A stretch of DNA of 64,000 bases from Oopsacas minuta. Its lineage: Eukaryota > Porifera > Hexactinellida > Lyssacinosida > Leucopsacidae. The stretch covers positions 62,001 to 126,000 of the forward strand of contig JAKMXF010000314.1 of NCBI GenBank assembly GCA_024704765.1, given 5' to 3'. Position numbers and translations under genes: made by a program. The notes below the pieces were generated by a model. The model was not told where the DNA came from. It saw only the letters and a list, made by a program, of their open reading frames with translations, and did not search any database. Shown here in pieces: positions 11,833 to 23,336 of this stretch. The stretch's first letter is position 1. Every line of letters begins with the position of its first letter.

Positions 11833-13862
11833 ATGCTTGTACTCATTTTCTATATAATTTTTCTACTGTTGGTATTGATGAGTAAGCACGAGTCTGCAAA
11901 AGACAAAATTCGTCGTTGGTGTTGTATTAAAGTTGGGAAGATAACTATTAAAAACAATAGCCTTATTTCTACTCATTTGGGTGAGCAATATTCGAAGTTT
12001 TTCGAGTCAATCGATCCGATGGACGATAATCGGCCAAATGTTTTGTGCAATACTTGCAAGCTCTATTTGGTTAATCGATCAATGCATGATGATACTTCAA
12101 GGGAAATTCCTGTTCGATTCAATTGTCCAATTATACGAAATACTCGCTTGAATACGTGTAGTTCAGTCAATACCTGTGTAATGTGCATGGAAAGTTCGAG
12201 ATTTGGACCTAGAAATCGTGCTTCTTTGCAAATTCTCCACGAAAAACCTGGACGTCCTGCGATCAACTCTCCCAAAAAGGTTCTTAACCTTTGTAGTAAG
12301 TGTTTAAATACAATAAGTCCCGGATTTCCGCATACTTGCTCAAAAACTTCTTTGGTAAATAATAGCCAATTTTTGTTAGCACGAAAACGTTCTATTGAAC
12401 CTGTCGTATGTTCCGAAATCTACGAAAATTCCGCAGTGCAAGTGAGGACTCGCGTATAACGTTACCTAGACCATCGGGAGGCCATCCAATTCATATGCTT
12501 CCTGGTAATTTGGACCAGTTACCTCAACACAAAATGCCCAAAATGGATTTCTCTGACATCGCACAGATAAAATGCACTGGCGGAGCAATGAGTAACAAGC
12601 AACTAAAAGCTGTAACCAAAGTAATAAGGGATGCTGGCGTGGCCTGTCCATCAATGAAGGACTATTACGACGAACGGAAACAATATTGTGATGATATATT
12701 CGAATGCGTCCAATTAGATCTGGAATGGAGCAAAGAGAAGTATTCCTCTGATATCAGAAAGACTTGGGTCGTACGCTGTTGCAACATCGACAAACTGATA
12801 GAAAAAGTCTACAACATTAGCGGAGAATCTTCAGTTTACAGTTTCAATTTTAAGCTAGGCCTTGATTATGGTTGTGGGTTCACTAAGCTTGTCATGTGTC
12901 TACAACTGGAAAATTCTGTGCGAAATCTAATCTTCTTATGGGTATCAAGTGCTCCTGAAAATAATTACAATTTTTCTATAATACTGAATGCCCCGGAAAT
13001 TCAAAAGTTTATTCATGAGTACAACGTATCTTTTACCTTTGATCTCAAAGCCGCTGCTCTCTGTCTGGGTATTATGCTTGGACGTTACCCATGCATTTGG
13101 TGTGTATAGGATGCTAAAAGTGGATTGGATCATGTCGAATTCAAATCAAGATCATCAGCACATCATGCAGAGATGTACCAAAAATTGTGTGAAGAATATA
13201 ACTCCGACTCAAAGAATCATGCGATTGACTGTGATGGTGTAGAAGATATGGAGGCTCTTGGTGTATGGATGGTTGACTACATGCAGATGTTCAATATTCC
13301 CGAGTTACATCTTTTGTTAGTGGTTGGTCAGAAGTTGTACAATGCGATCGTGGCTACAATGTCTGAAGAAGAGTTAGTTACACATGAATTATTACTGAAG
13401 CACAATAACATATCTCGAAGTTCTTACCATGGAGGCGCATTTGAAGGTAATGCAATGCGGAAAATTACATTGATGGTTGAGCAGATTGGTTTTCCAATTA
13501 GCAACTCATCCAGCATTGCTTTAAAGCGATTTTCAGAGGTAGTGAGGACATGTTTTGGGCAAAAGATACAAGGTGATTACAAACTGGGGATATTTCAATT
13601 TGAAGAAGCATTCAAATTAACTGGGCTGAATTGTTCAACAAAAGTCCATATAGTGTGCAGACATGTTACCCCATTTATCACCAAATTCCTTCCAGTTGGT
13701 ATGGGATTGGGCGCCGTTTCAGAGCAGGCAGCTGAATCAGCTCATTCTCGATTCATCAAAGTTTGGAGAAATTATCAATGTAGCGAGTCTCTAGAAAATT
13801 ACGGCGAAAACCTACTAAATGCTGTCAAGGAAATTAATTTCGTTAATTTTATAAGTACTTAA
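11833..13862 (+). pseudogene. transposase with Cys-rich N-terminus, nearly intact
   Basis: One protein of about 675 residues is spread over three open stretches. The N-terminal part (11833-12459) has paired cysteines suggesting zinc ribbons: VLCNTC, VNTCVMCM, LCSKC and FPHTCSKTS. The catalytic part (12408-13862) shows LGLDYGCGFTK, then SFTFDLKAAALCLGIMLG followed by YPCIWC, then HGGAFEGNAMRK and KVHIVCRHV. It ends with GLGAVSEQAAESAHSRF. Invariant acidic residues in these blocks are candidate DDE catalytic residues, but I infer this. Only two lesions exist: one frameshift in 12408-12459 and one TAG at 13107-13109, after which the same frame continues. An N-terminal hydrophobic run before MSKHES suggests the true start is Met at 11878. 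Confidence 0.75.
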
Positions 13863-13989
13863 TTTATTCTATATGTGACTGATGGATGTATTATATTCAA
13901 TGTATGAGTGATAACGATGATTCTAATATGATAAATTAGCAACCCGACAACATATAAAAATGGGAACTAAAAAAATATAAAATAACTCA

Positions 13990-14116
13990 AAAATTTGTGT
14001 GAGAAATATTTTTTTGGCAACAGAATCGGATTCTACGCAAAATTCTACACAAGAATCATGAAAAATCTCAAGGACCTCGTTTTTTCGATCAATATGATTT
14101 TCTGAGAGACCCGTGT
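13990..14116 (-). repeat. right terminal inverted repeat
   Basis: Inverted partner of 11329-11455. Confidence 0.85.
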
Positions 14117-14783
14117 AGAGATCAAATTCTTATGTGGTATTTTCATAAATTTAGCATCATATGTGGATCTTCGGATGAAAAGGAATGTAGAAAGATTTCA
14201 TTTTGTGTCCCTCGTATATTTTAGGGCCATGATACACGGAAATTCCAGCTGGCCGAGGGTTTGAATCCATAGAACAATCATTAAGAGAGGATTTTAAAGA
14301 GATTTCTGCGTGTGCTGCTTGTGACACTGTTCCAATATAAATACTCTTTTTAAGGTTGTTTGAGTTCGGCATGCGTATACCACAAAAATCTGATAAAGAA
14401 TTAGAAGAATTTGGGGGACGGATATTGAAATATCAAATAGTTTTCGTACTCCAGAAGTGGATTCTGTAAATCAGAAGCAGAGAGAATGGAATCTGAAAAT
14501 TTGCATCTGAACTTGAAGAAATATTCGATAATAGTAATGTGCGTCTCGTATTTAGGTCAATAAAAGGAAGGTTTACTTGATTGTATAGTAGAAAGGATTG
14601 ATTTCGAAACGAATTAGTTTGAAAAGTACGTTGCTTCAAATTAGAGACAAGAGGATTAGATAATTTTTGTTTCGAGTGAGTGGAATTCCTAGAAGAAAAA
14701 GATTATACTGATAATATTCTGATCTCTCTATTTAAATCTACCATGAAAATATTAAGATTTCGAATAATTGAAGTAAGTGAATT
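14117..14783. other. unexplained stretch between two transposons
   Basis: The minus strand has short open frames here (for example 14157-14372) that continue in the direction of the tyrosine-recombinase copy to the right. I recognise no domain in them. The sequence lies outside the homologous palindrome arm and may be the 3' tail of that element or flanking DNA. Confidence 0.35.
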
Positions 14784-16141
14784 GGTTAGAATGTGAGATG
14801 CAGCATTTAGCATTTGAGATAGAAGAAATAGAGATTCAGGTGTTTGTTCGCTATGAATAGTTTGATTCAAGAAGTATTGTCTTCACAATTATCTGAACAG
14901 TATTCGTTAGTAGGTGAAATACATGATTTAGGATATTTAAAGGTAACATTGTTGGTAGGTTCAGCATCGGAACAGGTCTGAAATCTCCCAAGAGTATTAA
15001 ATGCGTCGATTAAACTATTATGGTCTATATTCATTGGTAATACAGGTCATGTGCCTTTCTACTATGTCCAAAAATAAGGACATGACATCCTGCAATTTAG
15101 TGTCGTGCTTTTTCCGTTAGCATAGCGGGAGCCTTTCTGAAGTAGGTAATCTTTCCAGAAAATGAAATCGCCATTAGAGCTCAAAGTAGGCATCATTCGG
15201 GAGGATGGGATTGAAATCCAGTATAAGTTCGGAAGACATTGAATTGGGGTGATAATTCTTGGGGATTCTGAATGTAGAAATGAATTGGTTTGAGAACTTT
15301 GTTAACAAAGGTTTTCAGCGCTGTAAAAATCACAGGGTAGAAGAATAATGTAGCTGCATGGATATATCCAATCTTGTTGTTCGAGACCATAACTTTATGG
15401 TATTTCCTCCCTTGTTACATCGGTTTCAGCTGTAATTACTTGTGCAATGATAACACAACTTATGACACCTGGTTGAATTCCATTTGGAATAGTTAATTCG
15501 GTAATTAACAAATCCCTCATATGTAAATATTCGCCTGTTAGCAAAATTTGGGTGGAATCCTCATACCTTCTGAAAATATGATCAAATTATGTTTCTCTCG
15601 CAGCTGCCTCCACTCTTTGAGAACTTTTGAAGTACATGTATACTTTACACGGCTTTTGGTCATAATGGATTGTTGTCTTCGTTTTAAAAATTGTTTAATG
15701 AGACTATTGTGCCTAGAAGCTAGATACAAGTTTATCAAAATCTTACCACTTGGGAGAAGATGTGAGGCCTGGATATTTAAATATTCCACAAATCGGGATA
15801 AGGATAATAGTTTGAATACAAATGTAGATGGAGACTTTTGGGATTTCAGCTCAAACATAAAGTGTTTATTCAATTTTGACATCTGAAAAAGGTTTTCTTC
15901 TCCCACTGAATTTAAAATATGGATTAAGTCAGTCATGCCCATCTTAGCAACTTTATCAGATCTAGAGACCTCAGTAATAGAAGATGAGTATTGACGAAAG
16001 GCTGTAATGACATCTAGAAACATCTGAGAAATAGTTTTCTTGATGTTCTTTGAGACAAAGATATTGCTGAGAGATGCATCTTTAGAAACTTCATCAGTAT
16101 GATCAAAGGAAGTGGAGCCTTTATCGTTATTTAACACATCC
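14784..16141 (-). pseudogene. tyrosine-recombinase (Crypton-like) element, left copy
   Basis: This is the inverted, almost identical partner of 19608-20963 (1358 against 1356 bp; the 201-residue reading frame at 15538-16143 differs by one residue, SSIT against SSIS). It encodes the core-binding domain with QKSPSTFVFKLLSLSRFVEYL-type residues and, after a frameshift, part of the catalytic domain (15193-15390). It lacks the zinc-finger-coding region of the right copy because about 460 bp upstream are missing. The homology starts inside the frame, just after a local ATG. It has the same frameshift and stops as the other copy, so the damage predates the duplication or was copied across. Confidence 0.75.
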
Positions 16142-16375
16142 ATTCCTTTTAATCACCCATAGATTTATAAATGGGCCATTCTAAGGAATGCAAATTTTAA
16201 AAAGTTGATCCTCACCCCACTCAAAATTTTCTTTTTGTGGTAATGAATTACAGTCCAGATTTCCTGCTTTATCGAGATATTTTAGGGTTCCGGCAATAGA
16301 ATATATGATCGACGCTGAAAACCCATGGAAAAAGTCTTAAATCCTTGTTTATGGCCATTTAATTACTTAATGACT

Positions 16376-18666
16376 ATCTAAAATAGTGGTCCTCAAACTG
16401 TGGTACGCGAGGTATCTCATTATTATTTAGGTATATGTCAAAATTTGAATATTTTATACTAAAATCTCCTTGTAATACGTTAGTATAGGTAAAAGCATAT
16501 AGATGGTTGGCTCAGAACAGTGACCGTAAGGAAGAGAAGTGAGGGTGGAGAGGACAATATTTCGGTTGTAACTGACGAATTGGAGTACTGTGAAGTGGCC
16601 ACAAGTGTCTGTGGTGGGAAAGTGAGTGAAGTCTCCACGACAGCTAACGTTTGTAGCAAACGCCGCAAAGTTATAAGATAATATGATCAGAGTTATCTCA
16701 GTTTTGGATTCAGTTGGACCGGGACGGAGGGAGAGTCTAGGCCGCAGTGTGTAATGTGTGGTGATGTTCTCAGCAATGAAAGCATGAAACCTGCGGATCT
16801 CAAACGGATCTTACAACCAAACACGCAGTATTAAAAGACAAACCGATTGCATTCTTTCAGAGAGAACTTGATGAACTGAGGCAGTCAAAGGCAGTGATTG
16901 TGTCCTGTGTTACACCCGTAGCCAAAGCACAGAAAGCCTCCTACTGTGCCAGCCTACGCATAGCCAAAGCCGGTAAACCACGTAATATTGGCGAGGAGCT
17001 GTGTCTACCGTTAGCAAAAGAGATCACACATATTATGTGTGGGGAGAAGGCTACCAGACAGTTAAACTTGGTGCCGCTTTCAAACGACACCGTATCGCGG
17101 AGAATAGTCGACATGGCAGATGGCGTTAAAAACATACTGATCGAGCACATCAAGAAGAGTCGTTATTTTTCAATACAGCTAGACGAGACAACTGACGTAG
17201 TAGATTTAGCTAATTTGCTAGTTTATGTCAGATACGAATACGATGGAACATCTCAAGAGGACTTTTTGTCTGTCAGACACCGATAACGAGAACTACAGCA
17301 GAGCACATTTTTCTGTTATTGAATACTTTTATGGAAGAGAATTGTCTCGATTGGAAAAAGTGTGTTGGAGTTTGCACCGATGGCGCCAGTGCCATGACCG
17401 GTCGCCACAACGGGGTAGCAGCTCGAATTAGCGAAGTGGCCACCGAGATGCGATGGACCCACTGCAGCATTCATCGCGAAGCCCTAGCAGTGAAGAAAAT
17501 GCCTGAAGATCTAAAGTCAGTGTTGGACTCTGCTTTAAAAATGGTGAATTTATCAAGGCACGTCCAATGAATGCGTGTCACTTTGGTGTGCTCTGCGATG
17601 AAGTAGGCAGCGAGCATGTCCAACTCTTGCTCCATACCGATGTAAGATGGTTGTAAAGAGGAAAGGTACTTACGAGGCTGTTCGAATTGCACTGGGAGGT
17701 GCAGATGTTCCTACAAGACAAACAATTTCCCTTGTTACACCTTTTTGAAAACAGTGAGTGGCTCAGTCAACTGGCTTACCTGTCAGACATTTTCTCTCGC
17801 TTGAACGACCTAAATTTGGGACTACAAGGACTGTCTATTACTGTTTTTGACGTGAATGACAAAATCAACGCAATGGTGAAAAAGCTGCAGCTGTTTGAGA
17901 TGAAAATAAAGGCAAGTGATGTTTCAGCTTTCCCCACTTTGGAGAGTTTTATATCTGAGAACAAGCTGACCCTTGATGATGGTGTCAGAGACAACATTGT
18001 GGCGCATATTGATTCACTGAGACAACAGTTCCGCAACTACTATCCAGTATCAGCTGAAGTCAACAACTGGATGAGGAACCCGTTGACCGTCGAATTTGGT
18101 GACATGCCTGATGATTTCAGCACCGATGAGCAAGAGAGTTTTTTGGAATTATCTTGCGACGAAGCGTTAAAGTCCGATTTCAAAAGGATTTCATTGTTGG
18201 ACTTTTGGATACAAAGACACGGCGAATACCCAGCGCTTTCGGACAGGGCCACACGGTTTCTTCTTCCATCCGTGACTACATATCTGTGCGAGAAAGGCTT
18301 CTCATCTCTTGTTGCGATCAAGACAAAATACAGAAATAGGATGGACGCCGAGCCAGACCTGAGATTGAAGCTGACCTCGATTGACCCAGACATCGCAGGG
18401 CTTTGTTCACGAAAGCAGGCGCACCCTTCTCACTGATAGACCTGTAAGTGGATGTACACCAAATGTACCTCCATAAACATTATTTGAATGATCCTAATGT
18501 CGATAATATTCTATTTATTGATATTTTGTTTATTTTACGAGCGTTCTTCATATGCTTCATTATTCGGGGTGAATTTAAATATCGATCTTTATGGTGGTAC
18601 GCGGAGACTCTAATATTTAGTGAAGTGGTACGTGTTGGAAAGAGTTTGAGAACCACTGATCTATAA
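16376..18666 (+). mobile_element. hAT element with 8-bp target duplication
   Basis: The element runs 16384-18658. Its right end reads CAGTGGTTCTCAAACTC on the minus strand and its left end TAGTGGTCCTCAAACTG, the terminal pattern of ZBED-type hAT elements. Flanking 8-mers ATCTAAAA (16376-16383) and ATCTATAA (18659-18666) match at seven of eight positions. It is inserted in the inner left arm of the palindrome. Confidence 0.9.
16660..18436 (+). pseudogene. hAT transposase, ZBED/SCAND3-like
   Basis: Pieces in order: a BED zinc finger with PQCVMCGDVLSNESMKP (about 16740), the block NIGEELCLPLAKEI, the first catalytic Asp in SIQLDETTDVVDLANLL (about 17190), the second in GVCTDGASAMTGRHNG (about 17370), HCSIHREALA (about 17465), then the long C-terminal part (17687-18436) with RHGEYPALSDRA and the dimerisation motif LCEKGFSSLVAIKTKYRNR. 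At least four frameshifts or stops break it (near 16680, 16800-16840, 17280-17320, 17570-17690). Related host genes exist in vertebrates, but the terminal repeats and duplication show this one is a transposon copy. Confidence 0.88.
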
Positions 18667-19321
18667 CATAGTGGTGGATAATTCGACTACTCTGGAGAAG
18701 GATTCATTCCTAATGTTGATATACTGTAATTGGCTAAATATATAGCTTCAAAGTATCGTCGATGCTGAGTTTTACAGGCTCCATAGAGCCTGCACTTCAA
18801 AAAACACTCCATCGCTAAAAAGCTAGCAATTTAGCCAATCAAAATGTATTGAAAACCACCTTAAGATACCAGAATTGTTACTCAATACGTTCTAGATTGA
18901 CATTTAGTAACCAAAATTGACCCAAAACACGGATTATAATGATTTTCTATGGGTTTTTCAGTGAAGCTCTTATAGTATATTGCGATACCCCTAAATTATC
19001 TCCGATTTTAATAAAATTTGACTGCAATTCTTCAACATATAAAGGAGACTTTGTATGGGGTGAGGCATTACCTTTCTAAATATATGTTTTTTTGAATCAA
19101 CTTATTATATATATTATTTCGCCTTTATATTAACATATTCTGCCCGGGCATTACGAGCTGATATTATCTATCAAATCTGTCTCCAAAGTAAATATGCGAA
19201 GAAGTATAAGCGACATTGATATTATCATATGGGAAAAGGTGAGGTTTCTTCGGATAATATTCCTGAGATTTTGTTTCAGAGCAGATAATCCCGGTTAGGT
19301 TCTCGTGATACCATTTCCTCT

Positions 19322-20740
19322 TTGAAGACTGGAATACACTGCAAGGTTGAGGGATGCAGTTCTGTTGTTTTAGACTTACACAAACATCTCACGTACGCAC
19401 ACTGTCTTGTAACCCCAGATCCCACAAATATAAATTGTTTTGCTAATACTGAAATTATACAGAAACAAGTGTTTGATAAAATACAGGAAAAAAGTTTAAT
19501 CCAATGGCTGATTTGAATCAGAACTTTAGATTAATAACCAATTGTGTCGATTATATTCTTAAATCCTCTACAACTCTTCATTCCGATAAAGTGCATATAC
19601 ATATTGATGTGTTAAATAACGATAAAGGCTCCACTTCCTTTGATCATACTGATGAAGTTTCTAAAGATGCATCTCTCAGCAATATCTTTGTCTCAAAGAA
19701 CATCAAGAAAACTATTTCTCAGATGTTTCTAGATGTCATTACAGCCTTTCGTCAATACTCATCTTCTATTTCTGAGGTCTCTAGATCTGATAAAGTTGCT
19801 AAGATGGGCATGACTGACTTAATCCATATTTTAAATTCAGTGGGAGAAGAAAACCTTTTTCAGATGTCAAAATTGAATAAACACTTTATGTTTGAGCTGA
19901 AATCCCAAAAGTCTCCATCTACATTTGTATTCAAACTATTATCCTTATCCCGATTTGTGGAATATTTAAATATCCAGGCCTCACATCTTCTCCCAAGTGG
20001 TAAGATTTTGATAAACTTGTATCTAGCTTCTAGGCACAATAGTCTCATTAAACAATTTTTAAAACGAAGACAACAATCCATTATGACCAAAAGCCGTGTA
20101 AAGTATACATGTACTTCAAAAGTTCTCAAAGAGTGGAGGCAGCTGCGAGAGAAACATAATTTGATCATATTTTCAGAAGGTATGAGGATTCCACCCAAAT
20201 TTTGCTAACAGGCGAATATTTACATATGAGGGATTTGTTAATTACCGAATTAACTATTCCAAATGGAATTCAACCAGGTGTCATAAGTTGTGTTATCATT
20301 GCACAAGTAATTACAGCTGAAACCGATGTAACAAGGGAGGAAATACCATAAAGTTATGGTCTCGAACAACAAGATTGGATATATCCATGCAGCTACATTA
20401 TTCTTCTACCCTGTGATTTTTACAGCGCTGAAAACCTTTGTTAACAAAGTTCTCAAACCAATTCATTTCTACATTCAGAATCCCCAAGAATTATCACCCC
20501 AATTCAATGTCTTCCGAACTTATACTGGATTTCAATCCCATCCTCCCGAATGATGCCTACTTTGAGCTCTAATGGCGATTTCATTTTCTGGAAAGATTAC
20601 CTACTTCAGAAAGGCTCCCGCTATGCTAACGGAAAAAAGCACGACACTAAATTGCAGGATGTCATGTCCTTATTTTTGGACATAGTAGAAAGGCACATGA
20701 CCTGTATTACCAATGAATATAGACCATAATAGTTTAATCG
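19322..20740 (+). pseudogene. tyrosine-recombinase (Crypton-like) element, right copy
   Basis: This copy keeps the N-terminus: 19322-19516 encodes a C2H2-like finger (CKVEGCSSVVLDLHKHLTYAH). A one-base shift at about 19508 leads into the 19504-20208 frame with the helical core-binding domain. After a stop come RDLLITELTIPNGIQPGVI (about 20225) and, in another frame, KVMVSNNKIGYIHAATLFFY (20350-20410), where family members have the HK(T/I)G strand of the catalytic domain. A C-terminal FGHSRKAHDLYY (about 20680) fits the H-x..-Y catalytic motif, with Tyr the nucleophile. Such proteins cut and rejoin DNA through a phosphotyrosine. No reverse transcriptase lies nearby, so a Crypton-type element fits better than DIRS. 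Confidence 0.7.
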
Positions 20741-20963
20741 ACGCATTTAATACTCTTGGGAGATTTCAGACCTGTTCCGATGCTGAACCTACCAACAATG
20801 TTACCTTTAAATATCCTAAATCATGTATTTCACCTACTAACGAATACTGTTCAGATAATTGTGAAGACAATACTTCTTGAATCAAACTATTCATAGCGAA
20901 CAAACACCTGAATCTCTATTTCTTCTATCTCAAATGCTAAATGCTGTATCTTAAATTCTAACC

Positions 20964-21239
20964 GTCACCATTATGTCAACGTTTTAGATTAGGACCTACA
21001 TGTGCGGCATAGTGCCTCGAATAGTAAGTAATTGCCTAATGATTAATCAGTTGTCGTATTCTTTCTCTTCTCTCATATTCACGAATATCGAAATAAAATA
21101 GAATATTCATAATTGTGTGATCCATTGTGATTACTGCTACTAAAAGCGAACCTACTTTGGAGTTACAAATTTTTGATATTTTGCATAAGGTTATCAAGAT
21201 ACGACGAGCACTAGGAAAGTTTTGTTCGTTAGATAGTAA
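20964..21239. other. short non-coding gap
   Basis: Between the palindrome and the mariner relic. The minus-strand frame 21036-21245 is short and shows no motif. Confidence 0.5.
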
Positions 21240-22150
21240 AAACATTGAATATAATGTATATAGTGAGTTTTCCTTAAGCTTTGGGAAGATCTAGAAGTCT
21301 CATGGGACTAAATCAGGAGAATATGGTGGATCTGCAGGGTAGATACTCCATTTGCTTTAATATAATCCATTGTATGTGCCGGTATATGTGCGGGTGGATT
21401 TCACGGTGCAATTTAAAGCATCATAAGCCGGTTTCCGGTCGATGATGCTTGATCTCATCGAAGACTGCTTTCAACAAACTTCGGTTAGTATTTTGCATTA
21501 ACCCCAGGACCATTTAAAGTTTAACGACTTTAATCAAACCTTGAGGATTGTAGAAAATTGAGTACATCCTCTCGCCCACCGATTTTGGCCGTTTCACCTG
21601 GAGAGGTTGAGAATCATTTTCCAATACCCCCAATTTCGCTTTCTCTTTTAGTAGAGGTTCCTAGTGATATATCCACGTTTGATCGCCGGTAACAATGTCG
21701 TATATCCTCCTCCCTTCCTTAGAGTTAGATTTAATGAGCATATATTGACAAAATTCAACTCCCTAGGCCTTCTGTGGTTGCGTAAACTTATGAGAGATCC
21801 ACCGACAACAGAGCCTCCTGACAAATAGGTGTTCATGTAGGATCGAATTAAAAGCTTGCGACGAATTTCTTAGGGCTTCCTCTAAGTGTTTGCAAGTAAT
21901 ATGTGGGTTTGCAAACACTTCACTATCCACAGCCTCAACCATTTCTGATGTAACTTCTTCGTTGGTCTTCCAGAACGAGGTTCATCTTCAAACGATGCCC
22001 TACTTATCTTGAATTCGACATAGCACCTTTGTATAGGACGTTATGAAACTACATCATCACCCAATACCTTCTGCATTTCAAACATTCTTCTGTTGATAAC
22101 TCACTTGAAATTTTAGCATATTTTGATCAGTAATTCGATCTTGCCTAACG
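21240..22150 (-). pseudogene. mariner transposase relic
   Basis: Reading the minus strand gives, in different frames, the mariner order of motifs: FEDEPRSGRP (about 22010), a helix-turn-helix stretch with HITCKHLEEAL (about 21900), VTGDQTWIYH with the first catalytic Asp (about 21690), RMYSIFYNPQGLIKV (about 21550) and a degenerate HHENPPAHIPAHTMDYI (about 21390). The second catalytic Asp, normally in HDNAxPH, is replaced by Glu. Many frameshifts are present and I found no clear terminal repeats, so the copy is old. Confidence 0.75.
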
Positions 22151-22377
22151 CTTCCATGGAGATATGAAAATATGCTAAAGTGGCATTACAAAATCCACAT
22201 AATTATATGAATTTTGTAAATTTTTATATGAAAATGTTTGCAACGATAAATTCGGTGTTTAGAACTTGTGGGAAAGTTTTAAGTTGATGGTGATAAAATT
22301 CTAGATCTAATCACCTTACTTTCCTAGTGCTCCTTATATATTATTACATATATGTTTGGTCAATCCACGGAAATAGT

Positions 22378-23137
22378 CAGTATACGTACAGACCAACCGG
22401 CTGGTAATACCCGAATGACTAGTCAGTACTCGTACTGAATATCCAGTTGTTCAATACCCGTATAACGATATGTATTGTTTTTATTGTGTTGAATGTATTT
22501 TACTATATTGGGTCAGTATTGTAAAGGGTACATTAGGTTTGTGTACTGCGCAAAGTACTAGTAGGGATCTAGTGAGCCAGCATTGAGATAATTGCCAGAA
22601 TATATTTATATGGCTCTTTAACAGCCCAAACTACAAAGGATTAGGAGCTCAAATAATACCTGAATATGTTAGCGCTTTGGAACTATCCCATTCATAGTTC
22701 CGAAATCGGGATGGTAATTTGACACCTTTCAATCTTTGTGGCCTCTTGCAAGATGTTATCAACCATAATTACAGACCATTCATCATAAACCGAAAATAAT
22801 CCTCACCTCTCCATTTTTCAAAATTGTAGATTTTGCTCAAAATAGTTTCGTAACTATTTTAAGATATTGGTATTAAGCTCAATACTGGCTAGGTAACTAG
22901 CAATTGGTACAGTACATAAAAATAATGCACACATTCCAATACTGACCCAATATACGTAAATATATTCAGCGCTTTAAAATAATACAGATCGATATACGGG
23001 TATTGGGCAACTGGTTATTCACTACGCGTATTTACTACTCATTATCTGTATTGACGAAGAAGTTGGCCAAACGGGTAATAACTAGTATTACAGTTATTGA
23101 CAAGTAGGTCGGTCAGTACGCCTACCGACGTGATTAA
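22378..23137. repeat. long-inverted-repeat element without coding capacity
   Basis: The left arm (about 22378-22560) and the right arm (about 22905-23137) are inverted copies at roughly 70 percent identity by eye. Shared landmarks are a CAATACCCGTATA stretch, ATTGGGTCAGTATTG and a GTACAGACC/GTACTGACC outer end. No gene lies between them. It behaves like a foldback element or MITE. Exact ends and target duplication could not be set. Confidence 0.55.
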
Positions 23138-23336
23138 AGAAATGGAAAACCACATTCGGCATGGAAAGACAATTTAGGTCTGGCTCCGATTGGTTCGAGT
23201 CTTGGACAAAAATTCACAACTATGACGAAATTATGAAAGTAACATTTACCTTTGGGTATAGCCTACTAAATATAAGGCCTAACAATAAAAGTGCCAGGTA
23301 TGAAGTATTAGCTGAAAGCATTTATATACATGGTTA

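Larger units (their letters stand above)
11329..14116. mobile_element. DNA transposon of unassigned family with ~127-bp TIRs
   Basis: Inverted ends at 11329-11455 and 13990-14116 start ACACGGGTCTCTCAG and differ at only about three positions. One long transposase gene lies between them. The right end is followed by TA and the left is preceded by TAC, so a TA target duplication is possible but not clear; I saw no longer duplication. The protein is of a type I know from cnidarian and arthropod genomes but cannot attach to a named superfamily. Confidence 0.8.
14784..20963. repeat. giant imperfect palindrome centred near 18784
   Basis: Two arms mirror each other around CAGGCTCCATAGAGCCTG (18775-18792). 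The outer 1.36 kb of each arm (14784-16141 and 19608-20963) is nearly identical. The inner parts (about 16200-16376 plus 18667-18774 on the left, 18793-19080 on the right) are homologous at only roughly 70 percent by eye. The left arm is interrupted by a hAT element and lacks about 460 bp. The structure is a head-to-head pair of recombinase elements with no unique spacer. Confidence 0.75.

Noticed and set aside
11329-14116. RAG1-like or Kolobok transposon
   Set aside because: The Cys-rich N-terminus prompted the idea, but the THAP finger of Kolobok is absent and the RAG1 core motifs are not seen.
15548-15886. Plus-strand frame and its mirror at 19860-20198
   Set aside because: Both are antisense shadows of the tyrosine-recombinase frame and are alike only because the palindrome arms are nearly identical.
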